Assembly: GCF_030936135.1 (NCBI RefSeq)
Contig: NC_082613.1
Location: forward strand, 7,254,001 to 7,318,000
Direction: 5' to 3'
DNA length: 64,000 nt
Source: Gavia stellata
Taxonomy: Eukaryota; Chordata; Aves; Gaviiformes; Gaviidae
Shown: in pieces, positions 40,401 through 55,463 of the stretch
Layout: each line of letters begins with the position of its first letter
Position numbering within the stretch: position 1 is the stretch's first letter
Made by a program: the position numbers and the translations under genes
The notes under the pieces: generated by a model
The model's input: the letters and a program-made list of their open reading frames with translations, nothing else
What the model was told of the DNA's origin: nothing
The model's database searches: none

Positions 40401-43400
40401 TTCAACACACAAAGTCCTAACTCACCCCTGCGATTTTAGAATGTAGAAATCATATCCAAACCCAAAATGGAATTACTTCTACAGAAATTGTGGGGAAAAA
40501 GTCATACATATTTCATACTGGGACTTCAGCATGATTCATTCTTACTCCAGTTTCTGCATATTTACGAGTTTGCAAAGCTCTCAGGGTGGACTGGATGATT
40601 TGTCTTGAAATATGTGGGTTTTGTCAGCAACTATGTGTATTTGAGACACTGGTACGGATGTCCATTTACACTGCCTTATGCATCCCATGTCTTTGCTGTA
40701 AAGCAGCGTGTTAAAGTCTCAGTGTGAGTGCTCTGTTTAGGGGTAAAATAACGTTAGATGAACGTAGATGAATTTCAGAGGAGTGTCTGGGAGGTTTATG
40801 CTATCCTATACTTAAGGCACTTTTCTCCTCAGCATTAAACATTTTTAGTACACTCCTAATTTATATACTTTGTATCTTTGGTTGAGTCTCTTAGACCATT
40901 TTTCTGCAAAAAAACAGAGAAAAAAGCCATAAGCAAGCAGCAGCAATGTGACCAGACGGCTTAGTGTATTTTGCATCAACCTGTTGTGCAGTGGGGGGGG
41001 GGATCCCTGGTGTGCAGAGCTGCAGGCTGAGCAAGTCTTACCCTAGGGAGCAAACAACCCCTGTAGTCAGCGTGGCCAGTAAAGCATGAATGCTGTGACT
41101 GAATCAGGTATTTGGCTCCTTTCCAGACCAACAGCTAGCTTGTTCATGATAGCTGTTCAACCCTTTTAAATGCAAGATGTATTTGCAAATACAGAGGCTG
41201 ATTCATGAGAGTCTAACTTGCTGATCTGCGAACTGGGCCGGCTCCGCTTATTTCTGCTTTCCATTTGACATGGCTAAAATCGTCTTACTTGCTTTCATGA
41301 GACTTTGGCTAAAGCCTTTCTTTTACTGGGTCTGCAATTTCTCAGGAAAAGTGTGAGATACTTTTTATTCAAGTTTGATCTGAATCCTATATAGACTCAG
41401 CCTATTCCTAACCTGGAACTGAACTGTATTTACTTTCTCCATATGCAGATTTGATGACATTTCAGCATGACAGATAAGATCTTTTCTTAATGAGAAGGAC
41501 TGCAGAGCCTATACAATGGAAGTCAAATTAACAGACTTAAAAACAAGGACATGGAGAAGTGTCTTCTAATAGAACGTTTCTGTCTAGGGGGATTGGCCCT
41601 GGCTTTTATTACATGGTGAAAACAAAGTTGTTTGCCGTGTCCTTTTTGGATACTTCAGGCATTCAGTATGCGGCCACAGCTTAGAAAAGGCACACTTCAA
41701 GGAACTTGGTTGATAATTCTTCATTCTCCAACACGAAGAAAGCACAGGAACAAAATTAGTCCTGATTGTTAACAAAGATATATTGAGTCACTGATGAGCT
41801 CAGCATCCCCCTTGCATCCTGCTGACTGCTTTCATGAAGTTCTACTCAATGCCGTCTGCCAAGGTTTTCTGACTGTGTTGTGTATGCACAGATAATACAG
41901 TCTTAAATAAATAGCAGATTACTGTGATAATTTCCAGCCTATTTGCTAAGGCCACCCTCCTTCAGAGCTCCACACTGAAGAAAGAAGGTGGGATAAGGAG
42001 TAGGAGAAGGCAAAGAGCATGCTGTACACGACAGGAAAGGGGTTACAGAAAATTGGCTCCAACTAGGAATCCAGCTTGTTTCCCTATTTCCATCAGCTCA
42101 TTGCTCAGTGTCTTCAATGGCCAAAGTAAAACCATAGGTAAGCACATCGGTACATGGATGAGTTCAGTCAACAGAGACGTAACTACCACATGCCTGACAG
42201 TAAGTAACTGAGGCTAAGGTAGCTTATAAATGACTCTACTTACTTATGGGAATAGATACTTTCTTATTTGAGAGGGATTGTAAGTGCTATAAGGACTATG
42301 AACAGATAGAGACCTCATGTGACAAGAAAAGTTGGTACTGATGTAATATTAGGGAAAAAATCCTACTGTTAACGGAAATCATAATGTTGGATCATAACCT
42401 GCGTGTAGTCCGGATCTAAACAGAAAGATTAACAGTCAAAATAGAAGACTAAAAGCAGAAAAATAACATTTCAGGGTAAGCAGGTAAAACCCTTTATTAA
42501 GAACAGCTCAAGGTTGTAGGTAGTTTCTCTAAAAACCTCCAGTGAAATCCAGATTGCTAGAAATCTTTAAGCCAATGTTTAAAAAATACCAGCCAGCGAG
42601 AACCTGGAAATCTGAGTCCTGCAGAAGTCATTTGTTCAGTTCAATGCTTAAGTTCTCACCCATCTTCTTCCTGCCCTCACCAACACCTACGGATTCAGCT
42701 GCGTAACGTCTTTAGGATTCAGCCCCCCATTCGAAGCTGCAGCCTGTCTTGATTCGGGTAAAAATAAACCATGTCTTATCGTCTTTTATGAAGCAGAGCA
42801 GCAGCAGCAGCAACATCTGGCACAACAGACACCGGCTTGTGTTAGGTTGCAGCTTTTTCACGTGGTGTTATCTCACCCCTCCGTAACACGCAGAGAGAAG
42901 TTCGTTAACACGTAAACTCTCCCGTGAAAACCTGACGAGATCTTTTTTTGCCTTGCAGTGCTGTAAACTGGGCCGTAACCAAGTCCATCCATGCAGCTGC
43001 CTAATAACATTTAATTGCTTTATAACTCAGAAGCAAATCACGTTGATTTAACTGTGTTATAAAAGAAGGCTTTGCTATTATTTCTTTGCAAAGTGCAAAA
43101 CCCTGGCTTGCTTTTTGGAGCATTTACTGTCTTTTTTAAATTTCAAGTTAATAGCTCTTCTGACAAATGTGAAAGAAATATATTTATGACATTATCATCT
43201 CCGTTCTTATATACCTCAATCTTGGAATGTGTCATCACTTTTTATTCAAGTGTTAGCTTTTGTTGTAAGTTTTCCTTACTCTAGTTTTAATGAAAATTTT
43301 AAGAATGTAATGAAAATATAATCCTGATGCTTAATTATGGCATAAGCCTAGTAGAGTTTATGCATAACAAAAATGTCAAGGCCCGTATGTTCTGCTAGAA

Positions 43401-46400
43401 GCCCTTACTTTTAAGCAATGCAATTAATTATACTTGAACATCCTAGAGGTTTATTGCTTCAGATAAAAGCAGTCAGAGCACCTTCTTTACTATTATTTCC
43501 AGAAGAAAAGCAATGTAAAATAAAGACAATTGAAGTAGCTTTGACAGACAGGTTGTTTTTTTAAGGAACTGTATTGCTTTAATGAAGATCCTCCTTAAAC
43601 AAATTTATGAGAAACCACTTTGCATACAAAATTTTGGTTTATGTCAGCCTAGGTCATAATTTACTTTATCCTGTGCCTTTAAATATACCATTGTACATTT
43701 ACATTGGTGATCTGGATGCCAGTTTAATTATCTAATGTCAGTTTCTATAAGACTGATAAAACTATTAAACCAGAAATTCAGTGCTAGGGTGGAATGGTGC
43801 TACTAAAACTGAAAAATAGCCCTTTAGTTCTGTCAGCAATACTGGCACTGCTAAATTTCCTTCCAATATAAAAGGTGTTTGGTGTAAGTATTGCTGAATT
43901 GAAGCCCACGACCATATTATGAAGACATACAGAGCTAAATCTGAGGGCTGTGCCTTCAAGAATTGTACTACGCTGGCTATTTTATTGCGGTTAGGATTTT
44001 GACACTAATTTGATTGACTGCTGTATGCATCTTCTGGAAGAGGAAAAAAGATCCATTAAAACGTTACACTTAAATAAAAGCCCCCAGCAAATTGCTTGCC
44101 ACAGAGAGCTGTTTGCATGGGAAAGAAGCAAGGACATAAGAAGCTTTTTCAAACTAGTGGCATATGTTTTCTTGATAAAATGTGTAATTCTCTGCCTTTT
44201 AGTCATCATGTCTAGCTATAAGAAACTCACACTGATTTTTATCAGTTTAATTTAAAAACAATGTACTTTTTCAACAGCCAGATTTAGTAATAGTTTCTTA
44301 TGGAGCAGCTTTTATTTTGTTTAATCAATGATATTGATTTCCCTTTAAATGTAAAGATTGCACAGTTCAACACTGGATGCAACAAAAATATTTTAAAGAT
44401 GAAGTGACTGCCTGGTTTGTTAAGGTCTTTTCTCAATAAATCACCCTTTGTTTAACAATTTTGTTTAGAATGAATCTTCAAGAATTAGTAGTTTTTGATC
44501 CTTAATAGTGAAAGCTTTATTATATGTTAAAACAAAGGTCTTATCAGTGTTCTAGGTCCCCCATATACATTCTGGATTGTTTTTTCTTATTAACTTTTAT
44601 TTAAGTAAAATACCATTGTACATATTTAATTTTGTGTGCATATCAGCAAGTCCTAATCTTCACCTCTTTAATCTGAGTTGCAATTTGTCATCATCCTGAG
44701 CTCGCTGGGTGTGCAAGCACTTCTCAGACCGATTAAGGGTTATGGAATCCGGCTCGTTACTGTGTGTATAAATAACAGATATTGGGACGAGGGAGTGTGG
44801 CTATTGCAGGACCAGGCTGGACCGAGTGGCAGGGCACCAGCATCCTTCTCCGGGGGAGCAGCTCTCAGCCCCAGGAGGTCAAGCTGGGGGTGCAGGCTGC
44901 TGGTGGCATGGGGTTGTGATCACGGGTGAACAACTCTTAGAACAACTGCTTTTTGACAATAAATTATGATTTTGAAGCTTTTGCTTTGATCCCCCCTTTT
45001 CCTGGCTATTCAGGAGAAATATCTATTGCATTCCCTTGTGGGGTTTTTTAATTTTTTGTTTGTTTTGTTTTAGAAAATCTATGATCTGGAATTCCCGGGC
45101 TTCTTTGGGTTTGCTTCTCTTACTCTTTTAAAATATTCACTCTTTCCTTCTTTCTATTCTTGAGGGAATGATGAACAATTAAGAGCCTATGAACAACTAA
45201 GAATAATTCAGAGCTCCTCCTTGTCTCACTTTTCTAAGTCTTTCCCATCGAAAATGGAGGAAAAGGTCTAAACCAAGCAAGCTCCAAAAAACTCCAAACC
45301 CATCCTCTTATTATCTGTTAAGTGTTTTCATTCAGAGTATTTAAAAATATTGATAAGTAAGAATGCATTCTCAGCCAGCCCCAGTTCCTCATCCCTTTTT
45401 TCCTTTCTGCCAAGTTTTTCCTGCAGTAAAAGAAGACAAAAAAAAAAAAAAAAAGAAAAATATCTTTACACTCTCCTTGTTTCACTTCGATACAACTTTC
45501 TTTAAAAAATATACGAAATGTTTGATAGTGGTAGTAGTGAGGGGAATCTATTCCCCCAAAAACTCCCATTTTCCTATGTAAGAAATTGAAAGGACCCAAG
45601 TTTTTAATTCAAATTATTAGACTGGAATCCACCTGAAAGAAGAATGCCTATTTTGTTCTGGATTGAAACTTTTGAGAAACTTTTAATGGAAAATTTCTGA
45701 ATGGATTTTCAACACCAAAAAGAATTACAGGAAAAAGAAAGTGAAGCATTTGACCATCTGCAGCATGAAATGCTGAAGTCTGATCTTTTTATCCTTTCTG
45801 TAAAGAAAGGCTGATGTCTCCTGAGGAGAGGTGTTTCTCAGTTTCTGCTCTTCACTGCTTCTGTGTGCTGCTTTTACCTGAGCACAGAAATCTGGAAAGC
45901 TGGTGAGGCTCATTCTTAAAAACATTAATATTTATTAAATGCAATTAATGCTTTCGCACACCGCTTACACTTAATAGAGAAGATCCGTAAGTTTGCCACA
46001 ATGTGTGAAATGCATTTATTTATAGTATCCAAAAACATCCTAATTTCTCTCTCAGCCACTCTATGTAGTCAGGACCAGAAAAAAAAAAATGTATAAGAAA
46101 CCAAAAAGCCCCTTCCCAAAACTTTTAAATGAAGTTCACTCCTCTACAGAGGGGTGGGTCAGCTGGGGATTCAGAGACACAAAATCCAGGCACTGGTGCT
46201 ATGCAAAGGGGTAAAATTCATGATAGGAGAATTAAGAGGAAAACTGTATCAAGATTTGAACTAGTATATAGGAAATTACGCTGCTAAATGTCATGGAACA
46301 TTTAAACTCCAAATGATACTTCTAACATAAAAAAACCCCAAATGAACCAAAACATCTATTTCTGACAAAGTAAGATATTAATGAATTATCATGGCAACAT

Positions 46401-49400
46401 GAAATGCTGCATATTTTTGCTGGAGATAAGACAGGACAGGTACAGAGGCTGGTCCGTAGGTTATCATCCTTTCCCTTGCAGATATTTGTCTTTGCTCAGT
46501 ACGCCTTCCCCCAGTCCCTTTGCTCCATGTTGTCCTATATAGAGCTGAGCTGATTATATTCATCTGAGAATCACTAAAAAAAGCCGTTGGTAAGACAGGA
46601 AGTGGGAGTTGGAAATGTTAGCTCTCCATACTCCTTGATTTGAGAATATCTTCAAGAGGATGACCGTGAGCGAGGGCTGTGCTTTTGGTTCCAGTTATCA
46701 TGAAACACACACACTGATGACAGCAGACTTTCAGGATGAATGGCATATACATATTAGAACAATGAAGCATGTCTCCTTTCACATTTAGTGTTCTGCCCAT
46801 TTTTATGAATTCAGTGAAGCTACACAGATTTATACCACCTGGAGACCTGGGACCATATGCTGTTGTACAGTCTCAGAAAAGAGACCAAGATCCTGTAGTT
46901 GGGAGTTTCTCTAGCTCTCAATTCATGCTCGTGGCTTCACGTCTTTCCACTTCGTCCTGAGACCCTCAGAATTGTCTTTCCAACACCATCAAACACTATT
47001 AGTATTGCCTCTATAGCATAACATGTTTGATATCCTATAATGCAATAAAAGTCAGCTGGTCTACATTTGACATCTGAATTATATTAAGAAAGGAAAATCA
47101 TTATAAAACGAATATGGTGAGATTCCAGTACTCTGGATGATACCCTACTGAAGACTGCTCATGTGCCACTGAAGCCAAGGAGAAAGAAAGGACATCATAA
47201 ATGCCATAAAGGGTTTTTTTCTTCACAGTCACAGGGCTGGAATATGAGCAAATTCTTACTTACTTTGTTCAGTGTCACAATTAGTGAAAATCAAAGTGTC
47301 TGCAGCTGCATTTTATACTGTAAATTATTAGGTAATTAACCTTAATGCACCCTGCTTAGAATCTCCAGCTTTCCAACACAGCTGAGAGCATCTTTCAAAT
47401 GCAACAATACATATGACTGCATCACTGCTTAATTATAAATAAAATGATCCTCTAATGCAGTGTGAGGGATTTGGATGGTGCTTTTGGAGACTATGCAGGA
47501 GGAAGAGGGAAAAAGAGAGATAGAGAAATTGAAATTGTCTTTCATCAGAGCAGAAAGACAAAGATTCATATCACAAGGATGCAAATAAAAGAGCATCCAA
47601 CCAAAGGATGCTTTACTTGCACACTGATTCATTTTATTATGTTTATTGTCTTCCATAAGGGATTGCGTTTGTTCTCTTTCACAACCGAAAATGTTTTATG
47701 TTTAAAAAAACAGGGATAATAAAGGAATAAACCAGATTATCTATAAATAAAACTGAGATTGTTGGAACCTATATCAGGGCTACCCATTTCTGGTTTTATG
47801 GCAGAAGGGGGCCCTAGCAATGTCAGGAACCGTAAGACTGAAACAGGTGCTTTCACGTGTATTTTCGCAGGGTGACAGCTAATGTGATTCTCTTGCAAAG
47901 CTCGAGAGAGGATTGGGCCTCCCCACCAATGGAGTTTGCACAAAGCAACCGGGACCGCTTAGACCTCCCACAGTAACAGAGTGCTGATGTACTCCCGGAG
48001 CTCTAAATATTTTCCACCTAAGTATATCATCTGTGTTCAACAGGAGGAAGACAATATTAATTCTAGCTACAGGAACTTGAAGATACATGTATTAAATAAA
48101 GTATTATCCTCTACGTTTGAGGACGGGTAGGGGAGAGAGCTTTTACGTCACTGCTGGCTATAGAAACTTGATTTAGGGTTGAGGCCCTGAAGTTGCAGAG
48201 CCAACGTTTTGCCTCCCCATCAGAAAGCTCAGGCAGGACAGCTTAAGGCAGCTTCGCTGGCAGCAAATTTCCCCCCTCCTGGGACAAGATGGGGTTTGTC
48301 CTCTAGACCATTTCCCTTTGCATTTCCCATCTGTGGTATTTGGAGCCCTAGAAAGACTAGTGATGCAGAATAACCCAGAAAGGATGCATAACATCCATGG
48401 GACAAAAGTGTTACCAATGAGGTTAGATGAGCTCTAGATTAGGCAGCAAATCGCTGTCAGAAGCAGAGTCCAGGAGAGCAGACCCACATTCTCTTAGTGC
48501 AACCAACGCACCTTATCTTAGGCATGTGCTCCACCCTGTCCATGAAACAGCTCATCCAGTTTTGTCAAAAACAAGCATGTTACCTTTTGTCTTCAGCCTT
48601 GCAGCTGCAGCCGTTACCAGAAAGCAGTAAATTACAATTTACTCCCCAATAATATTAATACGAGAAATGCATTATTTTCACAGTGAGTGAAATTGCTGTG
48701 ACACTGTATTTGTATGAAAAAAAGAAGGAAAAAGGAAAAGGACACTTCTAGTAACATATTGCTGGTTATGTGACTTTCAAAAAAGCAAATATGAGTTGAT
48801 TTTGTACCTGAAAGGGCAGGAAGGAGGAACAGGTCTGATAACACAAATGAGATCTGTCATTAAATTCCAGCATTAAAATAATACTTTAAGATTTCTGTGT
48901 GCATGAAAAGAACTGAAAGGGCTATTTGTCTCTTCATGGGTGTGAATAACTCCTATTGACATTAATGTGATAGGTTTGATTTATGTTGAGCACAGCTCAA
49001 GGGATGAGGTTCGTTTACGCTGAGTAAAAGTGGTGAAGCTTATTGGAGGAATATGAATAATCTGAGAGAAGCTTTTAGGTTTAGCAGAAACCTTCAACTC
49101 CTGCGTGCTGTTAGCAATGACGTGCTGTATTAGCTCTCCAAAGCCGAGTGAGGACTGCAGACTTCTTAAAACAAGGGAGCTGTGCCTGCAGTTCCCCCAC
49201 TGTGAGAGCATGTACATATGCAAGTGTCAACACAAGAGTACAGGGCTATGAGAAAATAGAAGGAAACAAGCCTTTATACAGCAGATTATTCGTCTTCTGT
49301 ATTGCAGCTTTCTCTTGTGTGCTGGCATATAACATGACTGCAAATGTTGCACAGTCCATGCTTGAAAAATACACTAAATAACATTTATAAAATTGTCAGC

Positions 49401-51050
49401 ACTGAGAAGCAGAAAGGATTAGGGATAAAACTCTGGGCTGTTGGACGTGGATCTGCTCCACACATGGACGATGTTGCAGATGTTGGTGCTCTACATGGCA
49501 AGAAAAGGAATGCAGTCTGGTGCCCCAGTACCAAATATCAGGGGGGATGAAGGCTCCCATTTTCAGTGGAAATTTTCTTTGAAGTTCCAGGAATGTTTTG
49601 ACCCAAAACAAGCACTGTTGGAAGGGGAGAGGGAAAAATGGGGTGGAGGAATTTTGCCAGTTCAGACAAACAAGCAAAACTACTACAACCTTGCAGGAAG
49701 TCTCTTACGGCTCAATACAAAGTGATCATTTTCCTCTGCCTCTTCAGTTGTCACTAAAAAGCCAAACCCAACAAGCAGAAGCACCTTGTGAGTCACATTA
49801 AAAATGGCTTGTCACAAACAGCTATTTCTTTAAAAGCTGAGCAGCACTGGTCAGATCCAGACACTGTCCGGGGCTTTTCATCAGAAGGCAAGGAAGAAGG
49901 AAAAAGGCTTTTCCCTCGTGATCTTGATGCAGAGTCAGCTGGACTTTTGCTCTGCATAAAAGAAGGTACCAGACACGCTCTCCTTCCCCTCTTCTGGGTC
50001 TTCCTCAGAGGCTCAGCATCATCCTCAGTTTCCTCCCACCTCTGAGGGGAGCAACTTTGTCCACTTATCTACTCAGCACAAACCAGCTGTATTTCTGGAA
50101 CTGCTGCACTGAGACCAACAACTAATATTTCACTTAGAGGTAAACAGGCAGAGGTTTACAACTGCCAGGCTGCGCAGCTCGAACAGTCATGTCATTTTAC
50201 ATCTATGGAGTATCTGAACTGGATTTTCCCTAACCGGAGATCACTGACTTTTAGCACATGTAAAGGGAATAGATTTTCCTTCATCTTTTTTTGCTTGCAG
50301 ATGAGGTGTGGCTGAAAATGTCCATATTCATGAATGACAGTTCAGCAGAAATATACAATATTTTATAGAAACACTAGATTACAAATCCGTGTAAGAGGTA
50401 GTATCGTCCATGCAAAACAAGGAGCACAATAACCCTCACCAAGATGAGTCACACAGAAAAAAGAAGCTACAGAACTTTGAAAATAAAACATACACATTTC
50501 TGAGAATAACCACCGTTTCATGTTTGCTTATAATTATAATTTAATTATGAACCCAATTTTGCAACAATTTTTTAAAGTAGGTAGTTAGCATTAAAGTACT
50601 TTATATGCAATTATCTGCTATTGAGTTTCCTCATTATACAGCAATTGCTACATAAATTTTCCTGTTGTTTAAGCATATTTTTTGCCATTTGAAGATTTCA
50701 CTTGTAATCTAATAATACAAACCATTTGATCCAAGATCAACGGTCCTGTTTTACATGCCAGTTTCCAAGAAATGGTTGTTAAATATTTGATATAATACAT
50801 ATTGACAGAGAAGCTCTTATTCTTTCCTCTTGCAGGCAACTAGACAAATAGCAAAATTTTGAATATTGTAATAGTCTTGCCCATGCCCATAATCATCCAT
50901 CTTAAAAAAAAAATCTATTTAATAAATCAGAGGTTCACCCCATCTGAGGTCGCCTACTCTGGAGTTAAATTTCTATTCTGGCTGAGCAGAGGGGAATCCT
51001 GGATTAAGTGCAGAGGCAAACTGGAATAAATGATCTTGACTTTGTGCGCT
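37445..51050. other. Gene desert downstream of CBLN4, part 2: no gene seen
   Basis: AT-rich. Apart from the MIR-type copy at 38283-38412 it holds a GAAA simple stretch near 38040-38055, a short hairpin around 39937-39959 (CTGATGGCT arm), a G-run near 40992-41001, an A-run near 45438-45454 and a weak repeat fragment near 48941-48990. Open frames are short and lack domains. Confidence 0.5.
38283..38412 (-). mobile_element. Degraded MIR-type SINE
   Basis: Reading the plus strand, GAGAAACTGAGTCACAGACA, then TGTCCCCAGCCACGCAGGGA, then a stretch with ACACAGAACTCAGGTTCCCA, then CTGCTCTTCAGCTCTAACTG. In order and spacing this matches the reverse complement of MIR elements ('GGAAACTGAGGCACAGAG', 'TTGCCCAAGGTCACACAG', 'GAACCCAGGTCT', 'GCTCTTAACCAC'), recalled from memory. 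MIR copies predate the split of mammals and sauropsids or are close CORE-SINE relatives. The tRNA-derived end lies toward the right. Strongly diverged and inactive. Confidence 0.55.
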
Positions 51051-51120
51051 TCCCAACTGGTGCAAACTGTTGAACTGACTTCAGCAGAACCAGGGCAATT
51101 TATGTCATTTGAGGATCTTT
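51051..51120. repeat. Possible diverged old amniote repeat fragment
   Basis: CCCAACTGGTGCAAACTGTT, then GAACTGACTTCAGCAGAACC, then AGGGCAATTTATGTCATTTG and AGGATCTTT. The order resembles 'ACTGACTTCAGTGGAGCC...CAATTTACACCAGCTGAGGATCTGGCC' seen in bird and reptile DNA. This is the clearest of the group, still judged by eye. Confidence 0.45.
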
Positions 51121-54100
51121 CACCTAACTTCTAGAAAGAAAATATATTTCTGCCTCTCACAGTGGACAAAAACAGCCTCTCTCACAGGTTGAACAACGGA
51201 GGCTCCAAGGTCAGCAGTGGATATCCCTTCCTGAGATACATTGCCTTCTTGCGGCACAGATGATGTTCTGGTAGGTAATGCAATGGATTTGATATGTAGA
51301 AAAGAACTTTATATTTCATGTAATCTCTGTAAGAATAATATTGCGTAAAGACTTTCCTATGATTACATATTGACTCTTTCACAATATGACAGAGGCAACT
51401 ATTTCATCTGAGCTCACTGAGGGAAAGGGGAGGAGGCGGAACGTGGATTTTTCTCATCAGGTTTTCCTGAGAAGTCTCTGATTTTTTATTGTGTATATGA
51501 TAATAGCTTTGGACAATTTTAGAAAATGGCATGAGCTGCATCTTCTGGGGAAAAGGAAGACATGCTTTCACAAAGGAAATCAGAATGTATCAAGGTATAA
51601 GTGTTTGGGGACATTTGTAAGCACATTTTAAAATTAGGTGACTTTTGCCTAAAACTGCCACATTGTGGTCTACAGTTTGGGAAGCTACAGTGCCCTTGGT
51701 AGGGCCCTGAGCCATGCCAGTCAGCACAGGGCTGTCAGGAGGTACCTGAGCTGCACTACACTATGGAGACATTCCTCATGCCTTTCCAGACGTTTGGCTG
51801 TGCTGGGAGAGGTGTTTGGCGAGGCTCCCAGACATGTCTTCAGTTCTGTGGGAAGACCCAGGCAACCTGCGACAACAAACGTTGCCAAATCAATTATATT
51901 TGCAAGCAGAGAACGGTAGGGAGAAGGGAAGGACTGGGTTTCCATGTGGCATACAGTCTTCAGCTTTCCTTCTCTAAACTGTCATGCAGAGTGATCTAAC
52001 AGTATTGCAAAGACTAAAAGAAATTGATTTAGCCATTAAAAAAATGAGAAGAGCTCTCTGTGCTGTATCAGCTGTAGCTGGAAGGAGAGTTCAGGCTGGC
52101 ACTAGAAAATGTATTAAATTGTTAAGAGTCCACAGAGAAGATGAACTTACAAAAACTCAGTGGTTGATCTATTTTAGTATTTTTGGAGAGCAGCAGAGTG
52201 CTCATCTCCTGAAGTACCAGCAAAGTATTCAGAGAGATTTTTATACAACCATAGTTCTGATTTGGCAAGATGATTAATACTGATGATACAGTTCTATAAT
52301 TTTCTTTAATCCAACCTACGAAAGGCATGATTATCCTGGCCCCAGACTGAGCCACATCCTTTGACTTCCTAAAGCGGAGCTGGAATTGCTCCTAAATTCC
52401 ACTGGGGTAAATCAGAGAACAAATCTTTAAGTTTTGAATGAAGATTCTCTCCGTTCAATATATTTGCATTTAATAGAAGTAAAATGAACTCATGAACATA
52501 CCAAGCTAGGGTAAATCAACCTCAGTGAATAATATGTAAACCTTTGAAGTGAGCATCCCACTCAGTTTTTATATCTATTTACACTGATTCATTAATTACT
52601 ACTAAGTTATTCATAATCATAGTGATTTGATGGCAAAACTTTTAAGTATTCTGAAAAAGGCAAAAATACTAAATAAAAAGAGATGAAAATTTTCCAGTAG
52701 CCTGAACTATTTTCTATTAATAACTTCACCTGAATGTAAAACATTGCACAAATCTAGCTAGCCAAGGAATTAACAGCTGGTAAACAGACATACATTCCTC
52801 TTACCTCAGGAAAAAATATGTAGCTGTTACATAGCATCTATATTCAGAAAGCCACAGTAACACCCAAATAAACTTCACTGCCATATTAGTAAACATAGAA
52901 ATGTTATTCTAACAGCTTTATAAAATATTCCTAGATGAAATCTGAACAGGTAGGATGCAAGCAGGTATGACTCAGTGGGTCCCTAATTTCTTACGTACTT
53001 GAGTCACACTTGAAAACAGAATATAAGTAGAGATCTCTTCAACTCCTGCATCTTTAGACACTTTTAATGCTTTCCACTCTAAAAAGCCCCCCCAAAAAAA
53101 GCTCTGTCCTTTGTATTTCCCATTGTGAACACAAATGGTCCTCCCTTGGCTTGATAACTTACTGACACAATTACTTTGCTATCTTCTGAAGCCTTGTCAG
53201 CTGTGTTCATTTAAACAATGCTGTTCATTAAACCCCTCTGATCTCAGAGAGAAAACAGGGCTTGGAGAAATTAGAAGGTAGCAAAAGCATCCAAATTAGA
53301 GAGAGCAGCTGATCTATGGATGACGAAGGTCTACTCCTCCAGGTCCACCTGGATCCACCTTGAGCAATGCAAGACATAGACTTGACTCTGATTGTCTGAA
53401 TAAATGACCACCATGGGTTTTTTGCTTCAAGAATAGCTCCAGCCATATTATAATCCCGCACTACAGATTTATGAGACAGAATAATATGGTTGATATGATC
53501 ATCTTCCCATACCTTTGTTCTTTCATATTTAAAAGCACAGCTGGAAACTCTCTGGGGATGAAAGATGTAAGATATATAGAACAAAATACAGGAATCTTAA
53601 AGGTATGAACTAATATTGCATATATCACAGAACAGTCACTGGCCCCAGATGAGATAATTCAAGAGCCTGATTTCTGTGAAGTTAAGCTATGCAGTTCATA
53701 AAATGCATGTGTAATTGCTTTCCTAAACTGATTAAGCAATTCCCATGTCTGTGCATCCCAATCAGGCAATTGCAGACCTAAATATCTATTTGCATATTTT
53801 CTGTCACCCAATTGGCATATACAATTACTGTGCATGGAAACTAGGAACATTATTTTGCATCCTAACAGTGTGAGAATCAAACCCCTAGGTCTTTTTCTTA
53901 TCTAACTTTTGTAATACATTTTACATTGTTATATTTAAAGTGGATGTTGGCCATTCCTCATTCAGAACAAATAATGTAAGTTTTTCATTGTAAACTGAGA
54001 TAATGAATCAGACAGTTTCTGGAGGCATTTTAGATAAGTATCTCATGTAATTAATAAAGCTAAAAGAACTGATCCGGTTACTTCTTGTCCACCATTGATA

Positions 54101-55254
54101 ACAGTAAAATATAAAGTTTGTGAGGAAAATGGAATATTTATGTAGGAAATCAATATAAAAATAATAGAATACAACTTCCCTTGTTGTTTCATGTCTATCA
54201 CCTTCTCTTCCTCTACTGCACTCTTATTTGGCTTTATTGGCCTAAGGCCTCAACCACACCTTCCCCAAACCGCTTGCAGACAAAAAGGAGGTGGTGGTTT
54301 CAGAACATGATTTGGAAGCAGGACTGCTCTCCTCAAGGTAAGATTTTACTCCACCCCATGTAAGCATTAAATCTTTACCTCTTTTTGAAACATAAATAGC
54401 CTCAACAGGGAGAATGAGATGAGCACTGGCCTGGGAACAAGGGCATGCTCCTGGGGGTTCTGCCTTGGCTCCCCAGGCAGAAGGTGGAACTGAGCTGGGT
54501 GAGGGTGCTCCATCCAAAATGAACTGTGGCCCTGCTTCCCCTGGTTTATTGCAGCAAAAAATTGACCCTCGCTTCCTTTTAAGGAAGAAAAAAGGAAGGA
54601 GTTTTATGAGACAATTCTTCAGGTGATGATAGAGTAACAAGGAAGATGTGCAAGTGCTGGTCGTTCCCTTCTCAGCCAGCACTGGCAACTCCCTTACTAA
54701 GGTTCTGCACCTTGTCAGACTTACTCTGAGCCGTTTTGTATCTCCCCTGCATCGCAGAGGAACGCGTGCACAGGGCCACAGGGGACAGCCACCGACAGAG
54801 CAGATGCTGTGATGCTCTGTGGTGCCAATGCCTAGTGTGGATGTAGGTATTTTTTGTCTTTTCAAAAGCAGTAAGGAGAATTGCTCTTCTCTGAAATTAT
54901 TTAGGTAAATCAAGATGCAGATAAAAATGACACTGTGTTTTCTGGCCTCTAGGAAAAGATTCAAATTTGAGATCCTGATCCAAAAGTGTTGTTAAAGTGT
55001 TGTAGGTGTTACTGAGCTTTAGCATCACCCTTCAGACACATAGGCAGGAGTCGCATTCCCACCCTTTCCATCATCAGCCTAATGCACAAGACTCTGAACT
55101 GACATCAGTCAAAGCTGCAGGAGATTTCTATACATGTCTAATTTTACCAAGTCAGACTTTATGGATCGAAAAAACAAATAGCATCATCTTTAAAGGGGTC
55201 TGTATCTCCAAGATAGGAAATGCATAAGCCACATTGGTGGTAATGGAAGTAGCG

Positions 55255-55267
55255 TGCATGCATGCAT
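55255..55267. repeat. Short GCAT microsatellite
   Basis: About three tandem GCAT units within TGCATGCATGCAT; it is self-complementary. Confidence 0.7.
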
Positions 55268-55463
55268 AGCAGAATAAACACATTAAGTGCTGTTAATCAT
55301 CACTTAAACATAAAAATCTCTTTGAATACGAACAGTGCTGGCAGCTCCCCTGACTACAATGGTTTGGGATGCAGAGCCAGAAATGTCTTTCACTTTTTAA
55401 CGATTTCTGAAATTATGTTATATTTTTATGGATTAAACTCTTAGAAGGTATGAACTGACAAAA

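Noticed and set aside
40587..40612. GGTGGACTGGATGATTTGTC resembling the CR1 3' end
   Set aside because: Only about 15 bases fit and the following sequence does not match CR1; likely chance.
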